64,000 nucleotides of DNA from assembly GCF_907164915.1 (NCBI RefSeq), contig NC_061862.1:682001-746000 (forward strand), read 5' to 3'. Made by a program: the position numbers and the translations under genes. The notes under the pieces are model-generated. The model was not told the DNA's origin. It saw nothing but the letters and a program-made list of their open reading frames with translations, and made no database searches. This stretch comes from Impatiens glandulifera (lineage: Eukaryota > Streptophyta > Magnoliopsida > Ericales > Balsaminaceae). How positions within the stretch are numbered: the stretch's first letter is position 1; the number at the start of each line of letters is the position of its first letter. Below, in pieces: positions 20,460-31,301 of the stretch.

Positions 20460-21740
20460 TGTTAGATAAATTCATACCGGTTCGAATAAACCTAACTTAA
20501 ACAAACTTCCCATGCAGGAACAAGAAACCGGACCGGATGAACAAAAGAAAACCAACTGAAGAAACCGAACCGGTCAAGTTACCATACCGATCAAAAGCAT
20601 TTTGAACGTGACCGCACAAAGGATCGGCCAAAGCCTAAAAGCCAGATCCATCAAATAGCCGATTATCTACAAGACAAGAATAACCGGAAGAAGTCCGGTT
20701 ACTTCACTACCAAAAGACATTCGGCCAAGTCAAGAGGCCGACTAGTACAAGAAGACACTTTGGGTATCTGTTGAGAATGATACCAAAGGAACAGACTGAA
20801 TACTTCCATATCCATGCAAGTCTGAGGAAAGACTGTAGGCTGCAGAAAACAGTACTACCGGATCCTTCTACTTCGGGATAAGCCAGAAAGGAAATCTTCA
20901 AAGTACAGACAACTGTCCAAGCAGACAGTGCCTACATTGAGTAAAAGACAAACCCAGCAGGTTTGCCTTACAGACCGGCAGGTCTGAAACAGGATACCAG
21001 GTCTGAGACGACCGGCAAGTCTGAGACACTGAATCACTGCATCTCTGATCAGCCAATCAGATTCAAGGCTTCGAAATATGACCGTTGGCATATTTCACCT
21101 ATAAAAGGAGGCAGTTGCAGAAGAGTAAATGCAGTTACTAAGCGGGACATTAAGTGAGACAAGTGAAGCGTTGAAAGCATTTACTACAAGTGATAACAGT
21201 GTGGTATTCTAAGAAAGCCTAAGTGCTAAATTCTAAGTGTGTGCTACAATTTCGGTGTGAATTGTAAGAGTGTTATCGAGCAGGAAATAAGTCTCGATCG
21301 AATTGTACTTGTATTCCTTAGTGAATATCCTTCTCGCGGTTTCGAGAGGAAGGGGTGACGTAGGAGTTTTATCTCCGAACATCCATAAAATCTGTTGTGT
21401 TATTTACTTTCTGTTGGCTTCATTACATAACCGACTAATTTATCCATACCGCTCCAAACCGACTCCATACTGACCATACCGAATATCCAGATAACCGAAA
21501 CCGACCCACCATTCTTCAAATCTCCATCATCCGAAACCGATTCCGCCTATCATACACGTGTACCGCTTCAACTTGAAAGCAAACCTCTTCCGCGCTTGAA
21601 CCTAGTTCAAGGGTTTGTGACAGGTTGTGTAGTATTGAAACCCCGGTGTTAATCTCTAACCGGATTAATCACCACCCTACAAGTGAGAACCGCTAACCGG
21701 TCCAACCCCCGGTCCACCAGCGGCGACCTAGATCCTAACA
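20460..21740 (+). repeat. 3' LTR
   Basis: 1281 bp, same as the 5' LTR except for one C-to-T difference at 20602 that I could find by eye. Ends CTAACA, followed by attat, the apparent target duplication. Confidence 0.95.
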
Positions 21741-23740
21741 ATTATTAAACAAATATATATACAATTTCATTTATCATTAAAAATACGTTTAAAAAATACA
21801 TGATAATTAATTAGAATATTAATTATTACACTTAATTAGAATGTGGATCATTTATCTTTAATTGAATATAACACTAACTAATTATAAAAATAAGTATTCA
21901 TGTCATCAATTATTCGTTTCTTAATTAATTAGATGACCTTTAACATTCTATAACAATTCTTTGTCAATCAAAGAACATAATTTGTGACAAATTTCAAAAT
22001 TATCTATTAAAATAAAATAGATAGAAAATAAATCTTAATTTATATATATATAAGTTTCTAGATAATCATACTTATTATGAATAACATGAATCATCATATT
22101 ATTAGCAAATATGCATGATTTATAATAATAATCAATTAGCACATAATCAAATTAAATATAACTACAAATATATTTTATATCTTAATCGAAGCACTTACAT
22201 TGCCATGTTTTGAACAATAATCGACATGAAACGACTATGCATGCTCAAAATAAATCTGAGTATATTGTTCTCACCGAGACAATTTCGACTAACACAGTTG
22301 TGTCTCTTTAAATGCATCATTAAAATAAGTTTTAAAACAAATAACTTATTTAATCTCATTATACATATGACCTTCATTTTCTGTCATTATGAATCACATA
22401 ATTTCTATAAAAGAAATCATTAGATACCCACTTCATTTCATAATTTCTACATAAGAAATTATAATGATTTCAACCTTCATGATTAATGTCTTTTAGACAA
22501 ATCATATTATATATTTATATATATATATATATATTATAAAAATCATTATGAACACATTAATCTCATAATTTTTACACAATAAAATTATAATGATTTCCAC
22601 ATCAAGACCTGACTCAGGTCTGATTTCTACCAAAAAAAATCATTGACTACTCATTCATCTCATAATTTCTACATAAGAAATTAGAATGATTTCAACATCA
22701 ATGACTTTAACAAGTCTGATTTCTACCAAGAAATCATTGACTACCCATTCATCTCATAATTTCTACACAAGAAATTGAAATGATTTCAACATCAATGACT
22801 TTATCAAGTCTGATTTTTACCAAGAAATCATTGACAATCTCATTCATCTCATAATTTCTACACAAAAAATTGGAATGGATTTTAACATCAATGACCATAG
22901 TCATTTTAGTAAATCTGATTTCTACAAAAAGAAATCAAACACAGGACCTCCCTTCCGTCACGCACCATTGCATCTGAACTTTGAACCACTACACCAATGC
23001 GTCATTTCATTTTTGTACCGCTTTTATGACCTTTTGTCTTCTTTTTAGAGACAACTTATACAACATATTTAACTAGACTCTGTCAACAAATGAATATATA
23101 TACATTTAAAATGATAACTTATTACCAGAATAAAATGTAATATATAAAACAATGTATAAATAAAGATATCATATCTCTTTATTTATTAAATCATCCTACC
23201 ATATTCTTATTAATTATATTACTTAATTAAAAAGAAGGTATATATTATAATTAATTATTTTAAAACTGAAACCATATGTTTCAATTATAATTAATTTTAA
23301 CACCATTAATTTTCTAAAAATTGAAAACTAACATATTAGTTACTTTCTTATTTTTATTCTTTATTATTAATAATTTTAATAACCAACAAACATTTAAAAG
23401 TAAAAATAAAATAAATTATTGTTTTTTATTTTATTTTGTATAAAATGTTTAAATAATGAATATACATCATTTTTCTTTAGAATATATATCTACATCAACA
23501 TATATTAGCTTATAAAAGTAAGCTTTCATACAAATAATATTAAAAATAATTAACATTATATGTATAAATAAAGACTTATCTTTATTTGTAGATTATTTTA
23601 TTCCTTTAGATGAACAACTTTATCTTATCGAAATAAGCAATCATCTCCTTTGCAACATCGCGACTCGGATTCTGAAACATCAAAGACAAAGATTTTCGAC
23701 GACAAAGCTACTAAATAACTTAGCACACGAAACTGTTTTA
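21741..23740 (-). mobile_element. Internal region of old LTR-type element (right part)
   Basis: Resumes the AT-rich sequence interrupted at 7953. No protein recognised. Holds an (AT)n run near 22510-22535 and the 95-bp tandem array at 22562. Confidence 0.4.
22562..22943. repeat. ~95-bp tandem repeat, 4 copies
   Basis: Unit starts ctcataatttctacataaga at 22562, 22659, 22753 and 22848, and carries 'atgatttcaacatcaatgac' and 'tctgatttctaccaagaaat'. Within each unit 'atttctacaNaagaaat' is itself palindromic. Diverged relatives lie at 22390-22450 and at 7480-7640. Confidence 0.85.
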
Positions 23741-23806
23741 AGATTGTTAGAAATCTTGGCTTGAAAAATAACAGAAATCTTAAGATTGTTAGAAATCTTG
23801 TTTTAA

Positions 23807-24186
23807 GATCTTCCAATTGATGAGTAAGTCAATAGTTTATTTCTTTAGACTTTCTTAATGTGGAATAGTTTTTCCAATTGATGAGTAAGTCAATAAGTTT
23901 CTCTCTCTGTTGATGGGGACGCAAAGGAGAATTGACATTACTTCAAATGGGGACCATTACCATTACATATAACCAACAATAAGTTAGTTATTATGGTTTG
24001 ACAATTTCTAATTTAGCCCCTTCATAAAATTAGAAATGTCACTTAGGTATCCTCACTTTATATTCATGACAAATACACCCATAAGCCATAAACTTAATTT
24101 CACATTAGATCACATTATTTTGGCTTATATTAAATATGACATATGCACAATTATTTATTATACAAGTGACCCTAAAAATTCCAACA
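23807..24186 (-). repeat. Truncated 3' LTR of decayed minus-strand copia
   Basis: 380 bp, closely matching 27385-27764. On the minus strand it starts TGTTGGAATTTTTAGGG at 24186 next to the tract 'atctcccactgggtc' (plus strand), a reversed polypurine tract. The last ~148 bp of the LTR are missing. Confidence 0.85.
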
Positions 24187-26890
24187 ATCTCCCACTGGGT
24201 CACGTATGTACAAAAATAAATGTATCAACCATAATGTGCCTAAAGTTTTATGTTATCTCAATCATATGTTGTATTAAACAATTTTATCAATTAATTATAT
24301 CAATATAGGACCAAAGAACTCGTCGTTGTATTTAAGCACACAACTAGACCCAACAATGATCACATAAATTAATACAATTAATTGACAAATCATATCATGA
24401 ATGTGAGGAATGAAAATTTTATGCAAGGTGATCTTTTCATGTCAATTTTCTACTGGTCCTACTTGACTTTAGTGAGATCATACTTTAAACATAATTATAC
24501 AAAGTGTAATGAACTGAATAATACTTAATTTCTGATCAGAATAAAAAACCTCATAAATATCTATAAAATAACTAAATTGAAAGACAACCAAACTACAAAC
24601 TCTCACTAAAGTTAGAGATTATCGATCTCTACGACACTCATACGAGCCATACTCATGAAAGACATTAGGTGATAAACCTATTGCCAAGATGTTCATAACC
24701 ATAGAGTTTGTACATAAATATTTTATAAAATATATTCACTTTGTATCATTTCTTTCATAACAATAAACGTGATGTCAATATCACTTAATTTGATGTCTGT
24801 TGACATGTCATAAATTTCGCTTCAATAGTGGATGCTTTCATAAGTGTTTGTTTGACACTTCTTTAAGAAACGACAAAACCAGCTAGCGAAAAATATAACC
24901 CAAAGTGAATTTTATACTGTTTTGGCATCCCGTAAGATTGGAGTCCGAATACTCAATGATCTCAAGACTTTCCGACTTCCTATATGTAAGCATTTAATTC
25001 TTAATTCTTTTCAAATATTTCATAACAATTGGGCTACTTAATGCCAAGAAAAGTTTTTGACAAACAAAATGTCACCCATATATAAAACCAGAAATAAACA
25101 TTTACTCCCATTGAATTTGTGATACACAAATAATCAATTAATTCACCTCAAAACTAAAAGAGAGAATTATTATTTTGTGAAACTTATGGTATCACTAACG
25201 AGACGCTTCTTTAAGTCTTTAATTTGCAAACCATATTAATTTGGTTTCTCAACACAAAGTTTCTCATTGCATTAAATTGTTTTTCAATGTCTCTATTGAG
25301 AAACCCCCATTAACATCTATTATGGTGAAGCTCCATATCAAAATATGCAATGAGTACTATAAATTGTCCTTAAAGAGTAATTCAATTAAACTAAATTGTC
25401 GTAAAGACACTTGATTTTGAGGTTGTTGAGTTTGTACTTAATGAATTTGATCAATATTGTCTTGTTACTCTTGATTTTTGAACATTATCATCAATATCAA
25501 TAAAATCCTTATCAATGTGAGATATAAATCAAATATTCCACAATAGGAATTATTGATCTAAATCATTTTTAAAGACAAAATCATTTCTCCCCTCAAACTC
25601 AATATCCTCAAAAAAATATTGCAGTCTAAAAAAAACCTATCTTTAACTTGACATAATAAAAAATTATAGCCCTTAATCACTTAGAATATTTAATAAAATA
25701 GTTGCTCACATTTATAAACTTAAGTAACAATTAAATTCAAATAATGATTTATCCCATCTCAAAATACTTAATGTAACATTAATATCAAGTCTTTGGACAG
25801 TAATATTAATTGCTAATAGTATTTTGGTGTAATGATCAAACATTAATAATAAGACATGTCAAATAATCAATCTATCTTTGGATGGATTAATTATTCACAA
25901 GACTTTATAATTATTACATGTTTATCATCACAAGTATTAATGCAATTCCGTCAATTAATTATCAGCCTTTGGGCCAAATAATATAATCACATGAATTACA
26001 CAATACTACCATTCAAAATTTTCTTGAATTAATTTCAACAAACATTGTCACTTTGGTGATTATTTGTATCAATCAATACAATCCAAATAATGAACAATAA
26101 TATCATTAATTTGAATTTAAATGTTATATTATTCCCAAATCAATAATATATGATTTTCCAAAGAAACATATAATTTATTTTATTATAAAAAATAAAATTA
26201 TACCGTAAGCCAAATCTTACTTCTTGAAATTTGTAATATTTTATATTAATAAAATAAAAGTATAAATCTTCAAGATTTATTTAACCAAATTTTAACTATT
26301 CTTGGCTTAAATCCAATTATTCCTTGATTTATTAATAATCATTAATCTTATTCTTTTAATATAAAGGATATAATTAAATTTTATTATATATGCCTCACAA
26401 TAAAATTATTCCTTAATTCTCTCCTTAATTTATAATATATATTATATCAATCCTTTAACATTATTCCTTAATTCCCTCTTCAATTTATAATATATATTAT
26501 ATTATAGGTAAAATAGAGAATTCTTCCTTAATCTATCATCAAATGGGAACAATTATTAAATAATTATTTAATCGTTCTCCTTTACGAGATATTCATAATC
26601 TTAATCTATCATCAAATGGGAACAATTTAATTATATTTATAAATCTACGAACTTTTATACTTTTATAGAGAATTTATATATCCATAAATCCAAAAAACTT
26701 AACGACAGAATCTAAATATTCATAAATTTAGGATAAATCTTTATATTCTGTACTCAATTATTCCATATTATCAAAATTCAATTATCTATATATTCCGAAA
26801 TCATGTCCCTTAATCTATCATCAATTTCCATATTTTTATGATAAACTTCATAAAATTTAATTTTAATTCAGAATATATGAATCTTTAAAG

Positions 26891-26934
<44 letters not shown>

Positions 26935-27236
26935 CATTAATATTGATATATCATGAAGATTGATAAGAGATATTTGAATTAATTTAAATATATATCAATA
27001 TTAATGAAATATATATATATATATATAATCCGATTTAAAATTTCATATCTAAAATATATATTCTTAATAATATTATCAAAATCAATATATTTATTCCTAA
27101 TAATATTATTGATATGATTTGAAATTGTCAATATTTATATTATTTAAAATTATCATAAATTCATTCATATTATATCTTAAACCAAATGATATAAAATCTT
27201 CTCACATAATTAAATTAGGATGGCTCTCATACCAAT
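24187..27236 (-). pseudogene. Decayed copia internal region
   Basis: Only ~3.05 kb is left. On the minus strand near 24800-25050 the RNase H region can still be read across frame changes: 'VMKYLKRIKN', 'MLTYRKSESLEIIEYSDSNL', 'TGCQNSIKFTLGYIF' and 'VKQTLMKASTIEAKFM'. This is copia wording (YSDSD.aGC; KQT...ST.EAE). Upstream integrase and gag are too decayed to place. The right half is extremely AT-rich, with an (AT)n run at 26890-26935. Confidence 0.75.
26889..27020. repeat. (AT)n run and flanking inverted repeat
   Basis: (AT)n of about 40 bp, followed by the arms 'atttcattaatattgatata' and 'tatatcaatattaatgaaat' about 35 bp apart, able to form a hairpin. It sits inside the decayed copia. 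Confidence 0.7.
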
Positions 27237-27764
27237 TGTTAGAATTATCCTAATCATAATTTAATGTGTGAGAAATTAAAATCTGAATGCGGCTTACCTT
27301 AATTAATCACATGAATCTTCTCTTTCCTTGTAATAGAAAAAGTCTTAAATCTTCTATTTCTGTAGACTTTCTTTATGTGCAATGGATCTTCCAATTGATG
27401 AGTAAGTCAATAGTTTATTTCTTTAGACTTTCTTTATGTGGAATGGATCTTCCAATTGATGAGTAAGTCAATAGGTTTCTCTCTCTGTTGATGGGGACGC
27501 AAAGTAGAACTGACATTACTTCAAATGAGGACCATTACCATTACATATAACCAACAATAAGTTAGTTATTATGGTTTGATAATTTCTAATTTAGCCCCTT
27601 CATAAAATTAGAAATGCCACTTAGGTATCCTCACTTTATATTCATGACAAATACACCCATAAATCATAAACTTAATTTCACATTAGATCACATTATTTTG
27701 GCTTATATTAAATATGACATATGCAAAATTATTTATTATACAAGTGACCCTAAAAATTCCAACA
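27224..27764 (-). repeat. 5' LTR (27237-27764) and primer site of decayed minus-strand copia
   Basis: 528 bp LTR, on the minus strand TGTTGG...TTCTAACA. The adjoining plus-strand 'ggctctcataccaat' is the reverse complement of a tRNA-Met primer site with one change (TGGTATGAGAGC). Inside the LTR a ~61 bp segment containing 'cttccaattgatgagtaagt' is tandemly doubled. Confidence 0.85.
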
Positions 27765-27771
27765 CAAACTT

Positions 27772-28140
27772 GTCCAACAACCTTCGAACGTTTAGAAAGA
27801 GGCTGTCAAGGCCATTAGTTTCAGCTCCCTCATGTCTTTGGGTATCTCAAAATGCCCCATCGAACTATGTCGTCACATCTTGAGCAAGGTTGATGCTAAC
27901 AGGACTTCTCTAATGTTGAGTAATGAGGATATGCTAAAAATCGACGAAGTAATCTTTCAGCTACAAACTCTTTATCAATAACCCTTCTTGACATTAGCTT
28001 CGAAATCTTGAGACATTCTATCTTCCTCCTTATTTCATCAAAATCAGTCTTTTCTTCATATTCAAAACATGTCCCTTCTTCATCTTCAAAACCAGTCTCT
28101 TCTTCACCATTATTTTTAAGATGTTAAACGTGTAAGGCTT
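27772..28140 (+). pseudogene. Fragment of Ulp1/MULE-type transposon gene
   Basis: In one frame it reads KEAVKAISFSSLMSLGISKC, then PIELCRHILSKVDANRTSLM, then LSNEDMLKIDEVIFQLQTL, with stops before and after. The wording (K.AV..IGFg.LL...i..lP..lc..lv...D....l....e.....) matches the domain that precedes the Ulp1-like protease in many plant transposon-borne genes. A Ser-rich low-complexity stretch follows (about 28020-28125). It abuts the copia LTR directly, so the LTR element probably landed in it. A sister fragment lies at 33640. Confidence 0.45.
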
Positions 28141-28499
28141 GTAAGGGTATTGGGTTCAAAGAACAACTCTTAAATGAATTGTAACCTCTAAACTCTACCA
28201 AATCCAAAAATAGAATTCTTCAACATCGGTAATGGACATCACATTTTCTTACCAATAATGTATTAATCTCACATATCTAAAAAAGAAGAATTTCAGAATT
28301 AATAAAAAAGAATAATCAAATAAAACTTTTTATAAATATGGTCTGGTCGTGAATCAAAAAACAATAATTGACTACAAGGGTGTGCAAATGGGTAAACTCA
28401 ACACATATTACCCAACCTAAATTAAATTTGGTCAACTCATTAACCAACTCATATCAATGAATAATAGGGGTTGGGTATGGCTTGGCTTGGGTCAGGACC
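28141..28499. other. No gene recognised
   Basis: AT-rich. From 28377 the phrase 'agggtgtgcaaatgggtaaa' looks like a hAT/MITE terminal sequence. Confidence 0.3.
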
Positions 28500-28790
28500 C
28501 AGGGTCGGCCCTGGGGTAAGGCAACCTATGCAATTGCATAAGCCCCAACCTTTATATGCCCCCATTTTTTAATATTTAATAATATTATATTATTAATCTT
28601 TTTTTTCTCCTTAATATTATACAATATATTTATATATAATTTTTTATCTCTTATTTTCTTATTATAATATATTAACCATTTATATCTCATTTTATATTAT
28701 TAAAATTAAAAAAAAATTATTTCTGTCACTATTTTAGGGACCCTAAAATTTAAATTTGCATTGAGCCCCAAATTATCATGACAGGTCCTG
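28500..28790. mobile_element. hAT-type MITE
   Basis: About 290 bp, starting CAGGGTCGGCCCTGGGGTAA and ending ATGACAGGTCCTG. CAGGG(T)CGGCCCTG is a classic hAT terminal motif. The inside is AT-rich and non-coding. An 8-bp target duplication is only partly recognisable. Confidence 0.6.
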
Positions 28791-29039
28791 GTTAGGGTAA
28801 CCCAAACTAAATTTTAGTTTGTAACACATTTATTACGTTTTTTACTCGTTTAATATTTAACAAGTTTTTGTCTCGGTTAACAATTATTTGATTCATTTTA
28901 CCTAATTTAATACGTTTTTTAATTATTCAACATGTTTTTAACTCGTTTAACTAATATTTGATTCGTTTGATCTATTTCAACTCGCTTAATACATTTTTAG
29001 TTTTAATAAGTATATAACTCATTTTAATTAATTTCACAC

Positions 29040-29420
29040 GTTTAACACGTTTTTTACATGCTTAACACGTTTTTGGCACGTTTAACACGATTTTGACATG
29101 TTTAACACGTTTTGACACGTTTAACAAATTTTTGACATGTTTAACATGTTTTCACGTTTTTGACATGTTTAACACGTTAAATATATTTTGGTATATTTAA
29201 CACGTTTTTGACATGTTTAACACATTTTTGATATGTTTAACACGTTTTTTGCACGTTTAACACGTTTTTGCATGTTTAACACGTTTTGACAAGTTTAACA
29301 CATTTTTGACAAGTTTAACACGTTTTTGACACGTTTAACATGTTTTGGCATGTTTGACATATTTTGGCATGTTAACACGTTTTTGACATGTTTAACATGT
29401 TTTGTCTAATTTAACACACT
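29040..29420. repeat. 20-bp tandem repeat (gtttaacacgtttttgacac)n
   Basis: About 18-20 imperfect copies of a 19-21 bp unit, with looser copies back to about 28810. The unit is AT-rich with a central ACGT or ATGT. No coding meaning is seen. Confidence 0.9.
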
Positions 29421-29730
29421 TGTGACACATTTAACATTTTTTGTTCATTTAATTTGTGTTTTGCTTTGTCTAATATATTTTTGATATTATTATACATTTT
29501 TTATCTGTTTAACATAATTTTGATTTTTTTTAATTATTTTGATATTTTAATTACTAAATTAGTTGATTCAGATTAATATAAATTATTTAAATAATATTTA
29601 AATTATTTATACTAAATAAAGTCTTAAATATGGTAACAATGTTAATTTTTAAAAATAAATTAATTCATTAAAGAGTTTTAGAATAATAGTAATATGTTAG
29701 TTCTGTATGGCTAGACTGTAATTAATAAAT

Positions 29731-31301
29731 GGTCCAATTACCTTTAAGGTTCGAACTTGGGATATTTTACTAAATAGGACTTAACTTTGAGTTGAGCCAT
29801 TTGAAGCTTAAACTATCAACTACCATTTGAGGCTTTAATTTTGACATAAGACCGTTTAATCCGTCTAATTTCAGTTGGTGACGTATCACTTCAATTCAAA
29901 ATCAAACTCATTTTTTATCCTCTACATTCTCCTTGTCCACCCATCTTCTTCTTCATTTGTTTCAAATGTGTTAATTTCTCTCTCTCAAATATCTTATGGA
30001 CATTTGCGTCCAATGTTCTACCCCTACCAGTTTATACAATCAAATGAATATTCCTCATGCTCTTCTTCTCCATTGCCTTCTTCCTAGTTTCTCCTACACC
30101 ACCGATGGAGAGAGAAAACCAGGAATTTCATGCTTCTTAACGTTGTTACTCTCTCACTCATTTCCTCCTTCGTTTATCTATTAAGATTCTTTGGGATCGA
30201 TTTCCTATAATCCTTGTTCACTAGACTATCTCCTCAAGATGATGTATGGGATTTGGAGAAAAAAAAAATCTTCAATGAGAACAGACTTTATGGCCCCTGT
30301 TCCGCTGCTATTAAAATTCAATTGTTATGTTGGTGATAAATCATAGAATTGCAATTCCAAAGTAATACGGATGAATTGAAACTTAAGAAATCTTATACAT
30401 TCAATTCCAAAGGTTTTAGAATTGAACCCTTTTATTCCTATTCCTATTCTTATTCCTATTCATATTCCTATTCCTATTCCTATTCCTATTCCTATTCCTA
30501 TTCCTATTCCTATTCCTATTCCTATTCCTATTCCTATTCCTATTCCTATTCCTATTCCTATTCCTATTCCTATTCCTATTCCTATTCCTATTCCTATTCC
30601 TATTCCAATTCCAATTCCAATTCCAATTCCAATTCCAATTTTAATTCCAATTCCAATTTCTTTTTGAACCAAACATAGTCTCGTCCACTCAAAAAATTAG
30701 ATGTTCATTTTTTATTATTATTATTACTTAATTTTTATTCCTGATTAGGATCTTCCTTCAATCCTTCTCTCTCTTTCTTACCCTTGCCATGATGGATTCA
30801 ACCCCGCTGATCTCCTCCTCTATGCAGCTTTACCGATTCAGTATCCGTAGCTCCGGTCATCGAAAAAAACTCAGAATCCAGAATCCTCCAAAAGCGTGAA
30901 GAGTATTTAGTTGATTGTATAAACTGGTAGGGGTAGAACATCGAACGCAAATGTCCATAAGATATATGCTAGAGAGAGAATTGGACACATTTGAAGCAAA
31001 TGAAAAAGAAGATGGGTTGTCGGGGAGAATGTAGAGGAAAAAAATGAGTTTGATTTTGAATTGAAGCAATTCGTCAGCCGTTGAAATTATATAAAAATAA
31101 ATTATTGACGCATCATTTAAAAATATGAATTAAACGGTCTTACGGTCAAAAAGCTTTAAAAATATGAATTAAACGGTCTTACGGTCAAAAAGCCTCAAAT
31201 GGTAAATTAGTTGATAGTTCGAGCCTCAAATGCCTCAACTCAAAGTTCGAGTCTATTTGATAAAACCGTCCCAAGTTTGAGTCTTAAATGATAATTGGGC
31301 C
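29731..31301. mobile_element. Mutator-like (MULE) element, long TIRs, 10-bp TSD
   Basis: Flanked by identical 10-bp duplications attaataaat (29721-29730 and 31302-31311), the length expected of Mutator-like insertion. Ends are inverted: GGTCCAATTACCTTTAAG at the left and, reverse-complemented at the right, GGCCCAATTATCATTTAAG. Similarity of the arms continues inward for about 400 bp on each side, including 'gtttatacaatcaa' on the left and its reverse complement near 30915. Between the arms is a hexanucleotide array. No transposase, so non-autonomous. Confidence 0.85.
30434..30660. repeat. (TTCCTA)n then (TTCCAA)n microsatellite
   Basis: About 28 copies of TTCCTA followed by about 8 of TTCCAA, inside the MULE. 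It gives artefact open frames of Ser-Tyr, Ile-Pro and Gly-Ile repeats in three frames. It is not the plant telomere repeat (TTTAGGG). Confidence 0.97.

Larger units (their letters stand above)
7954..21740 (+). mobile_element. Young 13.8 kb Ty1/copia retrotransposon, SIRE/Maximus-like, with three accessory genes
   Basis: The complete element runs LTR - PBS - gag - pol - three accessory ORFs - polypurine tract - LTR. The two 1281 bp LTRs begin TGTTAG and end CTAACA. By eye they differ at one site (C at 8096, T at 20602), which implies a very recent insertion. The domain order protease-integrase-RT-RNase H makes it copia. Long LTRs, ORFs between pol and the 3' LTR, and the RNase H wording [19 protein letters not shown] fit the SIRE/Maximus lineage. 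The usual internal size of SIRE elements is smaller; about 6 kb here lies between pol and the 3' LTR. The element is rich in CCGGTT/ACCGG words throughout, LTRs and accessory ORFs included, unlike the AT-rich flanks. The target duplication appears to be ATTAT (21741-21745, and 7950-7954 overlapping the first LTR base). Confidence 0.95.

Noticed and set aside
22562..22943. CRISPR-like spaced repeat
   Set aside because: Contiguous 95-bp tandem copies with no unique spacers, in plant DNA.
29741..29765. tRNA T-loop-like 'ggttcgaac'
   Set aside because: No acceptor stem, D-arm or anticodon arm around it; it lies in the MULE terminal repeat.
30434..30606. Interstitial telomere repeat
   Set aside because: The unit is TTCCTA, not the plant telomere unit TTTAGGG.
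30349..30678. Ser-Tyr, Ile-Pro and Gly-Ile repeat 'proteins'
   Set aside because: Translation of the (TTCCTA)n hexamer in three frames; no gene context.
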